Assembly (NCBI RefSeq): GCF_009363255.1
Contig: NZ_CP045318.1
Coordinates: 1,216,001 to 1,280,000 of the forward strand
Source of the DNA: Roseivivax sp. THAF197b
GTDB lineage: Bacteria > Pseudomonadota > Alphaproteobacteria > Rhodobacterales > Rhodobacteraceae
Reading direction: 5' to 3'
DNA: 64,000 nt
The notes under the pieces are model-generated. The model worked only from the letters and a program-made list of their open reading frames with translations, had not been told where the DNA came from and did no database searches. The translations under genes and the position numbers were made by a program. Shown here piece after piece: positions 1 through 7,861 of the stretch (position 1 is the first letter of the stretch; each line of letters starts with the position of its first letter).

Positions 1-1427
1 GTGACGGATGCATCCCCCGCCGGGAGAGGCGCCGGATCGTTGGGGATATGCGCGGCCTCGAATTGGTCATGCCCGATGGGACGCGCCATGTCGCGCGGCG
101 CGGGTTTGTCATCGGCAGCTTTGACTGCGGCAGCCTTGTTGCGGGTGGCCTGATCCTGCGCGGGCTGTCCGAAGGGGCCCGGCGTCAGATCGCTGTCCTC
201 CGGCAGGACCGGCGGGGCCGGACGTGTCAGACTGTCGAGGACCTGCGGGTCGGGCGCCACGGGACTGTCGATCCGGTCCGCAGCCACCGGACGAACCGAC
301 AGGCGCGGCGCACCGCTCGGGCTGTCATCGCGCGCACGTAGCGGTGCGGCAGGCGTCTTCGGGGCCGGTGGCGGCGCATCACGGCGGGCGCGCATCGACA
401 CGAAGGCGGGTTTTTCCTCGGGCGGGGTCGAGGGCGCCTTGGCATCGGGGGGCGTTGGGGCGGCGGGCGCCCTGACCGGTGGCGCTGCCTTGGGATCGGC
501 CAAGGGGTCAGCCGCACGGGCGCGAACGGGGTACGGCTTCGCCTCGGAGGGTACAGAGGGCTCGGTCTGCTCGGCTGAGGAAGCGTCGCTCTCATCCTCG
601 CGGTCCAGCGTATCGACTTCCGCCTCAGTGTGTTTGTCGGCCTTCACCTCCGTGGGCTTGTCGGCCTTCGCGGCTTCGATTGCGGGCGGCTCAGGCGTTG
701 GTGCTGCCGACTGGGCATCGCGGCCATGATCGGCTGCTGCGTCCGCTGGGTCGCTCTCGCGCGCTGACACCGGAGCTTCGGTCTGCTGAGGCGTTGTCTC
801 CGGGGGCGTCGTCTCTAGGGGCGCTGTGCGCGCGTCTTCGGCGGATGCCTCGGCTGCGGTTTCTTCCTCCGGCGCGGGCTCAGCCTCACGCTCAGGTTCG
901 GGCATCGGCACGATCCGCAGCGGCGTGCTGTCCGGCTTGAGGGCTTTGCCGCTCCAGCTTTCTGCGGATCCGAAGCACACTTCGCGCCCGAAACCGTTGC
1001 CCTGAGCGGCAACAAAGCCCATCGGCGCAAATCCGTGCTCGAGCGCGAAGGCTTCCGCTTCTTCGAGCGTCTCGACCGCGACGGCGGCGACATGCAGGCG
1101 TCCGTCCCGCTCCAGCGCGTCGATGCGCAACTCGGTCACAGCGTAGGGGGTCTGACCGTCAACCGCATCGCGCGCCGCCGCGTCGAGGGAGGCGCCTTGC
1201 GGCATGTCACGCTCGAGAAGCTTGATCTGGTCTTCGGGCAGGATCAGCTTGACCACGCCGTCGGTCTGTCCGGCCTTGGCCATCTCATCCCGCAGCGCGG
1301 CCATCTCGGCGGCGAGATCCCCGTCGAGCCCGGCCTGCCCTAGACGGGCCCAGCCCCCCTTCACCCGCTGGAGAAGCGTGATTCCGTCGAAGGAAAGGTT
1401 CAGGGCAAAATCAGGTCTCATGGCCAT
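1..1427 (-). CDS. Pro/Ala-rich hypothetical protein, C-terminus beyond the window
   Basis: An open frame runs from ATG at 1427 to the left edge with no stop, so the C-terminus is missing. The first ~170 residues look like a folded domain (start MAMRPDFALNLSFDGITLLQ). From about residue 180 the protein becomes low-complexity, dominated by Pro, Ala, Glu, Asp and Thr, with patches such as KADKPTEVKADKHTE. A second ATG at 1421 is an equally good start. No signal peptide or membrane segment is visible. The gene is divergent from the SIMPL gene across ~150 bp. I do not recognise a characterised family; similar disordered-tail proteins are common in Rhodobacteraceae. Function unknown. Confidence 0.8.
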   Translation of the reverse strand, partial: MAMRPDFALNLSFDGITLLQRVKGGWARLGQAGLDGDLAAEMAALRDEMAKAGQTDGVVKLILPEDQIKLLERDMPQGASLDAAARDAVDGQTPYAVTELRIDALERDGRLHVAAVAVETLEEAEAFALEHGFAPMGFVAAQGNGFGREVCFGSAESWSGKALKPDSTPLRIVPMPEPEREAEPAPEEETAAEASAEDARTAPLETTPPETTPQQTEAPVSARESDPADAAADHGRDAQSAAPTPEPPAIEAAKADKPTEVKADKHTEAEVDTLDREDESDASSAEQTEPSVPSEAKPYPVRARAADPLADPKAAPPVRAPAAPTPPDAKAPSTPPEEKPAFVSMRARRDAPPPAPKTPAAPLRARDDSPSGAPRLSVRPVAADRIDSPVAPDPQVLDSLTRPAPPVLPEDSDLTPGPFGQPAQDQATRNKAAAVKAADDKPAPRDMARPIGHDQFEAAHIPNDPAPLPAGDASV

Positions 1428-1579
1428 GGTTTAACACCGCTTTCAGCTGCGTGGGAGTCCGCATCCGCCAATCCAGAATATAGGGCAGGGACGCGCCGAC
1501 GCAAAGCCAAGACGCTTGCGCACGGGGCGGCATCGGAGGAAGGTATCGGGGCCTAGCCGATGCCACCGAAAGGATCGCC

Positions 1580-2314
1580 ATGCCGCGTCTCATCGCCGGA
1601 ATTCTCGCCCCGCTACTCGTCTCTGCCGCGCTTGTCGCGCCTGTGCCCGCGCCGGTTGCTGCGCAAGCACAAGCGCAGGAGGACATCCTTGCCCGGATGT
1701 CGGTCTCGGGACGCGGCGAGGCGGCCGCGGTGCCCGATATGGCGACGATCCGCTTAGGCGTCATGGCGCAGGAAGAGACAGCGGCAGAGGCACTCGATGC
1801 GACATCCGAGGTCGCGGGCCGGATCATCGCGCGGCTCGAAAGCTTCGAAATCGCGGCGCGGGACGTGCAGACCTCGGGGCTGTCCCTGCAGCCGGTCTAT
1901 ACCCGCTATGATCGCGACAACGGCAAGCCGCCGGAAATCACGGGCTTTCGCGCCTCGAACCAGGTCACGGTCCGGGTGCGCGATCTGGACATCCTGGGCG
2001 ATGTTCTGGGGGCCGTGACGGGGGACGGGGCCAACACGCTGGACGGGTTGAGCTTTGGCGTGATCGACGAGACGCCGCTTCTGGACGAGGCGCGGCGCAG
2101 TGCGGTCGCGGATGCGCGCCGCAAGGCCGAGCTCTACGCGGAAGCCGCGGGCGTGTCGCTGGGCCGGGTTCTGTCGATCGACGAGCAGGGGGGCGCGCGG
2201 CCCATGCCGATGCCCATGGCCGAGATGCGGATGGCTGCGGATTCGGTGCCGATCGCGCAGGGCGAGACGGGCTATTCCGCGCAGGTCTCGATGGTGTTCG
2301 AGATCATCCAGTAA
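1580..2314 (+). CDS. SIMPL (DUF541) domain periplasmic protein
   Basis: The protein has 244 residues. Residues 1-~30 form a signal peptide (hydrophobic LIAGILAPLLVSAALVAP, then an Ala-rich cleavage region). The mature part starts with the typical SIMPL opening, ISVSGRGEA-like (here MSVSGRGEAAAVPDMATI), followed by the family layout with a YTRYDRDNG segment and a late DARRKAELYAEAAGVSLG helix. SIMPL/DUF541 proteins are exported proteins of unclear role, linked to stress in some bacteria. ATG 1580 follows AAAGGA. The 3' end overlaps the convergent RHH gene by 11 bp. The family call is solid; the function is not established. Confidence 0.88.
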   Translation: MPRLIAGILAPLLVSAALVAPVPAPVAAQAQAQEDILARMSVSGRGEAAAVPDMATIRLGVMAQEETAAEALDATSEVAGRIIARLESFEIAARDVQTSGLSLQPVYTRYDRDNGKPPEITGFRASNQVTVRVRDLDILGDVLGAVTGDGANTLDGLSFGVIDETPLLDEARRSAVADARRKAELYAEAAGVSLGRVLSIDEQGGARPMPMPMAEMRMAADSVPIAQGETGYSAQVSMVFEIIQ

Positions 2315-2531
2315 CCCGCGCCTTGAGATCCGCCAGCACGTAGAGCCGGATCGCGGAGGCCAATCCGACATCGAGGCCGCGGCTTGCGTCGATTTCGGTC
2401 GCAAGGACGTTGATCGGCTTGGCGTCGCGGGCGGCAATGGCGCGGAATTCCTGCCAGAACGGATCCTCCAGCGAGACGGAGGTGCGGTGCCCGCGCAGGG
2501 TGAGCGAGCGTTTCACCGGCCGCGCGGTCAT
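2304..2531 (-). CDS. ribbon-helix-helix domain protein
   Basis: A 75-residue protein of the RHH_4 type: KRSLTLRGHRTSVSLEDPFW followed by helices ending in AIRLYVLADLKARV. Family members are short DNA-binding-like proteins with a basic beta strand (SLTLRGHRTSVSL) that would dimerise and contact DNA; the target is unknown. The start overlaps the stop of the upstream DUF4169 gene by 4 bp (ATGA), so the two are probably translationally coupled. Both lie downstream of fumC on the same strand, an arrangement I recall from other Rhodobacteraceae. Confidence 0.85.
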   Translation of the reverse strand: MTARPVKRSLTLRGHRTSVSLEDPFWQEFRAIAARDAKPINVLATEIDASRGLDVGLASAIRLYVLADLKARVTG

Positions 2532-2701
2532 TCGCTTTCGTGCCCGTCGAGATCGCGGCGGGCCTTTTCGGCGCGCGCCTTCTCAAGCCCTTTGCGGGCT
2601 TTCGTCCGCCCGAACTTCGCGGCGTTCTCATCGCCCTTGCGGCGTTTGTCGTCGCGGGCGCGGGATTTGCGGGCGCGGCTGAGGTTCACGATCTTTGCCA
2701 T
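2528..2701 (-). CDS. DUF4169 family small basic protein
   Basis: About 57 residues starting MAKIVNLSRARKSRARDDKR, which is the usual DUF4169 opening; I therefore take ATG 2701 and not the upstream in-frame start at 2719. The protein is almost wholly charged (Arg/Lys/Glu/Asp) with no hydrophobic core, suggesting an extended helix or a nucleic-acid-associated peptide; its role is unknown. It overlaps the RHH gene by 4 bp and follows fumC by 39 bp, so the three genes probably share a transcript. Confidence 0.85.
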   Translation of the reverse strand: MAKIVNLSRARKSRARDDKRRKGDENAAKFGRTKARKGLEKARAEKARRDLDGHESE

Positions 2702-2740
2702 GGTGGCATGATACCCCATCCGCGCCCTTTGGCGAAGACC

Positions 2741-4138
2741 TCAGCTGTCCTTGGGGCCGATCATGTCTTCGGGGCGGACCACGGCGTCGAAGGTGGCCTC
2801 ATCGACAAAGCCAAGCGCGATGGCCTCTTCCTTCAGCGTGGTGCCGTTCTTATGCGCCGTCTTGGCGACCTTGGTGGCGTTGTCATAGCCGATTGTGGGC
2901 GCGAGCGCGGTCACCAGCATCAGCGAATTGCGCATCAGCTCTCCGATCCGCGTCTCGTTGGCCTGAATGCCCGACACCATGTTGTCGGTGAACGCGGACG
3001 CGCTGTCGCCCAGAAGCTGCATGCTTTGCAGCACATTGTAGGACATCATCGGGTTGTAGACGTTGAGCTCGAAATGGCCCTGGGAGCCAGCAAAACCCAC
3101 TGCCGCGTCATTGCCCATCACATGCGCGCAGACCATGGTCAGCGCCTCGGCCTGGGTGGGGTTCACCTTGCCGGGCATGATCGAGGAGCCGGGCTCGTTT
3201 TCGGGCAGGATCAGCTCTCCGAGGCCCGAGCGAGGACCGGAGCCCAGGAGACGGATGTCGTTGGCGATCTTGAAGAGGCTTGCGGCCACCGTCTTCAGCG
3301 CGCCCGAGAACATCACCATGGCGTCATGGGCGGCGAGCGCCTCGAACTTGTTGGGGGCGGTGACAAAGGGCAGATCCGTGATCTCGGCGATGCGGGCCGC
3401 GACTTTCTCGGCCCAACCGGTTTGCGTGTTGAGCCCGGTGCCCACGGCGGTGCCGCCCTGCGCCAGCTCGTAGATATCGGGCAGGCAAGCCTCGACCCGC
3501 TCGATCCCCTTGGCGACCTGATGGGCATAGCCCGAGAATTCCTGGCCCAGCGTCAGTGGCGTCGCATCCTGCGTGTGGGTTCGGCCGATCTTGATGATAT
3601 CTGCGAATTCCTCGGACTTGGCGACAAGCGCCGCGTGCAGCTTGCGCAGACCGGGCAGCAGCACGTCTCGGGCCTGAAGGGCGATGCCCACATGCATGGC
3701 GGTCGGGAAGGTGTCGTTCGAGGATTGCCCCATATTGCAGTGATCATTGGGGTGAACGGGCGATTTGGAGCCCATCTCGCCGCCCAGCATTTCGATCGCG
3801 CGGTTGGAGATGACCTCGTTCGCGTTCATGTTCGACTGTGTGCCCGATCCGGTCTGCCAGACCACCAGCGGGAAATTGTCGTCGAACTTGCCGTCGATCA
3901 CTTCTTGCGCGGCAGCCGCGATGGCCTCGCCGATCTCGGCCTCCATGTTGCCCAGCTCCACATTGGTCAGCGCGCAGGCCTTCTTGATCGCGCCGAGGCC
4001 GCGGATGATCGGGACCGGCTGACGTTCCCAGCCGATGGGGAAATTCATGATCGAGCGCTGGGTCTGCGCGCCCCAATACTTCTCGGCGGGCACCTCGAGC
4101 GGGCCGAAGCTGTCGGTTTCGGTACGGGTCGCGGTCAT
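2741..4138 (-). CDS. fumC: class II fumarate hydratase
   Basis: Converts fumarate to malate in the TCA cycle, cytoplasmic homotetramer. The 465-residue length is normal for the class. Visible hallmarks are [13 protein letters not shown], the [19 protein letters not shown] segment, [19 protein letters not shown] and the family signature [18 protein letters not shown] 4138 is chosen because AAAGGAG lies just upstream and the product then begins [21 protein letters not shown] as in homologs; a longer frame to 4207 adds 23 residues unlike the family. DUF4169 and RHH genes follow on the same strand. Confidence 0.97.
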   Translation of the reverse strand: MTATRTETDSFGPLEVPAEKYWGAQTQRSIMNFPIGWERQPVPIIRGLGAIKKACALTNVELGNMEAEIGEAIAAAAQEVIDGKFDDNFPLVVWQTGSGTQSNMNANEVISNRAIEMLGGEMGSKSPVHPNDHCNMGQSSNDTFPTAMHVGIALQARDVLLPGLRKLHAALVAKSEEFADIIKIGRTHTQDATPLTLGQEFSGYAHQVAKGIERVEACLPDIYELAQGGTAVGTGLNTQTGWAEKVAARIAEITDLPFVTAPNKFEALAAHDAMVMFSGALKTVAASLFKIANDIRLLGSGPRSGLGELILPENEPGSSIMPGKVNPTQAEALTMVCAHVMGNDAAVGFAGSQGHFELNVYNPMMSYNVLQSMQLLGDSASAFTDNMVSGIQANETRIGELMRNSLMLVTALAPTIGYDNATKVAKTAHKNGTTLKEEAIALGFVDEATFDAVVRPEDMIGPKDS

Positions 4139-4251
4139 CTTGGGGCTCCTTTCGCGGAATGCGTCCTGATCGGGGCCGGTCCTACGACGCGCGGCGCGAA
4201 AGGCCAAGCGCTACGCGCGGTCGGCGGTCATCCTCGCGGCTGCGGCCGGAA

Positions 4252-4728
4252 TTACTTGCGGAAACTGTCGAGGCTGACGATCTCGGCGTCGGACTTGTCG
4301 CTTTTGCCCGCGGTCTTGGCCTCGTCATCCTGTGTCCGGGGCGCGGCGGTGGCGTCGTCGTCATCGCCGTCTTCGTCTTGGGTCTCGAAGCGCAGGCCAA
4401 ACTCGACGGAGGGATCGACGAAGGTCTTGATCGCGTCGTAAGGGATATAAAGCCGCTCCGGCGCGTCGCCGAAATTCAGCGTTACGGAGAAGCCGTCATC
4501 CGTCACGTCGAGCGCGTCGAACCAGTGCTGCATCACCACCGTCATCTCGCCCGGATAGCGGTCGGACAGCCAATCGGCCAGTTCGACATCCGGATGGCCG
4601 GTGTCGAAGGTGATGAAAAAGTGGTGCTCGCCGGGCAAACCGGACATGGCCACATCCGTCAGAACCTGCTGGATCAGGCTGCGCATGGCTTTGTGCATGA
4701 GGTTGCCGTAGTCGATTCCGCCGGACAT
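4252..4728 (-). CDS. sspB: SspB-family ClpXP adaptor
   Basis: 158 residues of the alphaproteobacterial SspB type. The N-terminal substrate-binding domain contains HHFFITFDTGHPDVELADWL and YPGEMTVVMQHWFDALDV; an acidic linker (DEDGDDDDATAAP) then leads to a C-terminal tail, AEIVSLDSFRK, matching the ClpX-binding XB peptide of this family. SspB tethers ssrA-tagged proteins to ClpXP. GGAAGAA precedes ATG 4728. The tmRNA gene lies about 250 bp upstream on the same strand, so tag source and tag adaptor are neighbours. Confidence 0.93.
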   Translation of the reverse strand: MSGGIDYGNLMHKAMRSLIQQVLTDVAMSGLPGEHHFFITFDTGHPDVELADWLSDRYPGEMTVVMQHWFDALDVTDDGFSVTLNFGDAPERLYIPYDAIKTFVDPSVEFGLRFETQDEDGDDDDATAAPRTQDDEAKTAGKSDKSDAEIVSLDSFRK

Positions 4729-4979
4729 ATTTCTTCCCTTGGGTGACGTCTCGCCACTTTATTGCTTTTGCAGCGGAGTGAAAGGGGCAGAGCCTCGCAT
4801 TTTTTCAATCCGGTCCGATTGCCCGCTCTCTCGGCAGTCTTGGGGGAAATTGGGCTCTTACGCGGGCAGCCTCGCCGGTTTGCGCCTGAAAAACGGGCGA
4901 AAGATGCCGACGCATCGCGGCAGCCGAGGCGGATTTCCGCACAGGATGAAGGGCTGCGGTCGATCAGGATTGGGAGGGG

Positions 4980-5293
4980 ATGAATGCAGGCTTCTGTTGC
5001 CAGGTGCCTGCGAACCCCGCCTAACCTGGCTAGAGGTTAGGGCTTAAGTTTCGGTCTCGTTACCGCTTACGCGGCAACTGCAACCGGAGCATGATTGACG
5101 TTGGCAACTATGCTTTACGGACCGATAACGGTGGTACCTCACCGGGACAAAGCAAACCCCTTTAGACGTTCGTCGATCCTGTTTCGACCCCATGAACCCC
5201 CAACGCGGGTTAATTGGTGGAGTCGCCGGGTACCGCCCCCGGGTCCGATCCGCTTATTACGAGCGCGTTTATGTCCATAGTCTCTTGCGAGAC
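4980..5293 (-). ncRNA. ssrA: tmRNA, circularly permuted two-piece gene
   Basis: Read on the minus strand, the acceptor piece comes first (about 5293-5215): a T-arm ACCCGG-GGGCGGTA-CCCGG and the 3' end GACTCCACCA, with CCA at 5217-5215. A short spacer follows, then the coding piece begins at 5191 with GGGGTCGAAACAGGATCGAC, the usual tmRNA 5' end. The tag frame is 5105-5067: resume codon GCC, peptide ANVNHAPVAVAA, stop TAA. Behind it are a CCTAACCT/AGGTTAGG hairpin and a GCAGGC/GCCTGC stem. The order acceptor-spacer-coding is the permuted layout known from alphaproteobacteria. Outer ends are estimates, about 10-15 nt either way. Short protein-like frames in this stretch are not genes. Confidence 0.92.
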
Positions 5294-5299
5294 ACTCGT

Positions 5300-5328
5300 A
5301 ATATGGAGGCCGTGCGCCCGTGTTTCAA
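5300..5328 (-). promoter_or_regulatory. candidate sigma-70 promoter of ssrA
   Basis: On the minus strand TTGAAA (5328-5323) is separated by 17 nt from CATATT (5305-5300), placing the start near 5293, just before the GTCTC-GCAA-GAGAC hairpin that opens the acceptor piece. -35 matches 5 of 6 and -10 matches 4 of 6. It lies between the dsrE-like stop and ssrA. Confidence 0.5.
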
Positions 5329-5355
5329 GCGGTTTCCGGGGCGGTGAAGCCCGGC

Positions 5356-5808
5356 TCAGGGCTTGATGTAGGTGTAGCCCATCTGCTGGAGCTTCGAGAG
5401 TTCGGCCACGCCCGAGGGCACGATATCCTCTTCCCAGACGTCGTAAAGATCGTCGGAATAGCTGATCTGGCGGCCTTTCAGCGTGTTGTTGCAGACGCTG
5501 AAGGACACGTTCTGGCCCTTGAGCCCGCCCACCTGCGTTTGCAGCTTGTCATCGGACTTCGCACTTTTCAAAAGGCCGAGCCCGTTGCCGTGCAGAACGA
5601 CCTTCACCTCAAGGTTTTCTGCGCCTACGGCGTTGATGTGGTTCTGGATGTTGCGCATCGCGCCGCGATAGGCGCGGTCGTCCTCACCGCCGTTGTAATT
5701 GATGTGATAGACGACCTTCTGCTTGCCGTAACCGGTGTCGTCTTGGGCCAGAAGCGGCCCGGCTGCCATGAAGAAAAGCGCGCTGAGCGCTGCAACAAGC
5801 CTGGTCAT
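5356..5808 (-). CDS. exported DsrE/DsrF-like protein
   Basis: 150 residues from ATG 5808. An N-terminal signal peptide (MTRLVAALSALFFMAAGPLL, cleavage after AQ) leads to a DsrE-like alpha/beta domain: KVVYHINYNGG, LEVKVVLHGNGLGLL, VSFSVCNNTLKGRQI, and a C-terminal GVAELSKLQQMGYTYIKP. The single Cys in the VCNNTL strand is where the family carries its sulfur-relay Cys, though periplasmic members have no proven role. GGGAGA precedes 5808; a start at 5838 would add ten residues ahead of the signal peptide and is less likely. It precedes ssrA on the same strand. Confidence 0.82.
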   Translation of the reverse strand: MTRLVAALSALFFMAAGPLLAQDDTGYGKQKVVYHINYNGGEDDRAYRGAMRNIQNHINAVGAENLEVKVVLHGNGLGLLKSAKSDDKLQTQVGGLKGQNVSFSVCNNTLKGRQISYSDDLYDVWEEDIVPSGVAELSKLQQMGYTYIKP

Positions 5809-5957
5809 GATCGCGGATCTCCCTTTTCCTGAGAGCATGAGGCTAACACAAAAGAACAGGGTCCGGTCCAGACCCCGCGGCGCGCGGAATGCGGGCGATC
5901 AGCCGGGACGCTTGGGCGAAGTGTCCGGCGATGTCGCACGTCGCGGCGTCCCCGCGC

Positions 5958-6311
5958 TCAGAGCAGGTTCGCACCGATCAGCCAGGCCGCGAACACCGCC
6001 TCGAACGCGAAAAAGGTCCAGCCTTTCGGTTGGGGCAGATCGTCGATGATATTGGCCGTCAAACGTCCGATGGCCGCGCCGAGATAGGCAAGACCCACCA
6101 TCGCATAGGCAAGCGGCGCGCCGATCACGATCGCGCCGATACCCAACGCCACGAACAGACCGCCTGCTGACGCGCGCAACTCGCTCTTGCCCATGTCGCT
6201 CGCGCCGAATTCGAGATCGAGGACGCGCGCCGTGTAGCTTGGCGCCACGAGCCCGAACGCGCCGAAGGCGATGGTGGCAAGCGCCATCGCGATATTGATG
6301 AGGTCGACCAT
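5958..6311 (-). CDS. small integral membrane protein, DUF4345-like
   Basis: 117 residues with four predicted membrane helices (about 5-25, 48-67, 68-85 and 97-116). The motif SELRASAGGLFVALGIGAIV resembles the conserved E-x-R-a-x-x-G-G segment of DUF4345 proteins, which have no known function. It starts at ATG 6311 and is divergent from the AcuI-type gene with ~250 bp between them. It is separated from the dsrE-like gene by 150 bp. Family assignment moderate, function unknown. Confidence 0.7.
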   Translation of the reverse strand: MVDLINIAMALATIAFGAFGLVAPSYTARVLDLEFGASDMGKSELRASAGGLFVALGIGAIVIGAPLAYAMVGLAYLGAAIGRLTANIIDDLPQPKGWTFFAFEAVFAAWLIGANLL

Positions 6312-6559
6312 GTGCTGATGGCTCCGTTTGTTCCGACTGCGATCTAGGCCGCGGTGACCTGCGGGCCAGTGGCGGCTCAGTGTCAGCCCTTAACGGCCCT
6401 ATCACGGCCAAGGCCGCGGTCGCGTCGATATGCGGATGCGCAAGAGGAGGGCGATCCACAGCCCATCCAAGCCACCGGGGCTTGGCGCGGCGGACAAGGC
6501 TCGTTACCTCTGGGGCAAATGCATGCGCCAAGCCGCGCCAGCCCAGAAGGAGCACGTTC

Positions 6560-7552
6560 ATGTTCAAGGCACTCGTCGTCGAGAAGGACGAAGACAGCGG
6601 CAAGACCAGCGCCGCGGTCAAGGATATCGCGCTGGACGACCTGCCCGAGGGCGAGGTGACCGTTGCGGTCGAGTATTCCACGCTAAACTACAAGGACGGT
6701 CTCTGCATCGGGCCGGGGGGCGGGCTCGTTCGGAAATACCCGCATGTGCCGGGCATCGACTTTGCCGGCACCGTCGAGGCCTCCGAGGATGACCGCTACA
6801 AGCCGGGCGACCGGGTCGTGCTGACCGGCTGGCGCGTGGGCGAGGCGCATTGGGGCGGCTACGCGGAGAAGGCGCGGGTCAAGGCCGACTGGCTCGTGCC
6901 GCTGCCTGAGGGGCTGTCCACCAAGCAGGCGATGGCCGTGGGCACGGCAGGCTTTACGGCGATGCTGGCGGTCATGGCGCTTGAGGATCACGGGCTCGCG
7001 CCGGGCCATGGGCCCGTGCTCGTCACCGGCGCCTCCGGCGGCGTGGGCTCGGTCGCGACGGCGATCCTGTCCAATCTCGGCTACGAGGTCGCGGGCGTTA
7101 CCGGGCGGCCCGAAAGTGCCGATTACCTCAAGGATCTGGGCGCGACCGAAATCGTCGCCCGCGAAGAGATCGCCGAGACCGTCAAGCGCCCCCTCGAAAG
7201 CGAGCGCTGGGCGGGCTGCGTCGACGCGGTGGGCGGCGAGATGCTGGCGCGCGTTTTGGGGCAGATGAAATACGGCGCTTCGGTTGCCGCGGTGGGGCTT
7301 GCAGGCGGCGCGAACCTGCCTGCGACGGTCGTGCCGTTTCTTCTGCGCGGCGTGAATCTTCTGGGCATCGATTCGGTCATGCAGCCCTATGACAACCGCC
7401 TGCGCGCCTGGGAACGGATCGCGAAAGACCTGCCCATGGAAAAGCTCGAGGCGATGATCCAGCCCGCGACGCTGGCTGATCTGCCGAAGCTTGGCGCGGA
7501 TATCTTGCAAGGTCAGGTGCGGGGCCGGGTGGTCGTCGATATCGCGGGCTGA
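6560..7552 (+). CDS. acuI: AcuI/YhdH-type medium-chain reductase (acrylyl-CoA reductase family)
   Basis: 330 residues, the normal length. The catalytic-domain part has EYSTLNYKDGLCIGPG and VPGIDFAGTVE; the Rossmann nucleotide site is VTGASGGVGSVATAILSNLG around residues 155-175. The family reduces acryloyl-CoA to propionyl-CoA with NADPH, which detoxifies acrylate from DMSP cleavage and feeds propionate use. ATG 6560 is preceded by AGAAGGAG; an in-frame extension to 6380 is rejected because it lacks similarity. A terminator follows and a BCCT carrier lies downstream. Exact substrate is inferred from the family. Confidence 0.85.
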   Translation: MFKALVVEKDEDSGKTSAAVKDIALDDLPEGEVTVAVEYSTLNYKDGLCIGPGGGLVRKYPHVPGIDFAGTVEASEDDRYKPGDRVVLTGWRVGEAHWGGYAEKARVKADWLVPLPEGLSTKQAMAVGTAGFTAMLAVMALEDHGLAPGHGPVLVTGASGGVGSVATAILSNLGYEVAGVTGRPESADYLKDLGATEIVAREEIAETVKRPLESERWAGCVDAVGGEMLARVLGQMKYGASVAAVGLAGGANLPATVVPFLLRGVNLLGIDSVMQPYDNRLRAWERIAKDLPMEKLEAMIQPATLADLPKLGADILQGQVRGRVVVDIAG

Positions 7553-7614
7553 CGACGCCGATACGCTCAAGCATACAACACGCAGACCGATTGCGCGCGG
7601 GTTCCGTGCGACAG

Positions 7615-7642
7615 GGCCCCGGAGGGATTCCGGGGCCTTTTT
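7615..7642 (+). terminator. Rho-independent terminator after acuI
   Basis: A perfect nine-base-pair stem GGCCCCGGA / TCCGGGGCC with a five-base loop, followed at once by TTTTT, 63 bp after the acuI stop. The remaining ~220 bp up to the BCCT gene hold no gene and no clear promoter I could assign. Confidence 0.85.
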
Positions 7643-7861
7643 CCGTCCGCAATCCGCGCCGTGAGCGCATGGTCGCGCGCCCCGCCCGCGTCCGGTCGCG
7701 CGGGCTTGAAGGGGTGTTCCAAGCTTTGTCTTGATCGGAAGCCCGTTTGAATCGCATGCTGAATCGTGAGACCAGTGCAGCCATCGTCGGCAAATTATCG
7801 CTGAGGCGGCCGCGCCTTCTCGCAAGCGCGCGGTCCCGCAACAGACATAAGGAGACAGACA

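Noticed and set aside
2540..4441. 633-codon open frame antisense to fumC
   Set aside because: It mirrors fumC codons in a GC-rich genome, crosses fumC and neighbouring genes, and its residues (His/Gly/Arg-rich) match no family.
4739..5280. Several 60-100-codon frames on the plus strand
   Set aside because: They lie across the tmRNA gene and its flank; the sequence is explained by conserved RNA structure and the tag frame on the other strand.
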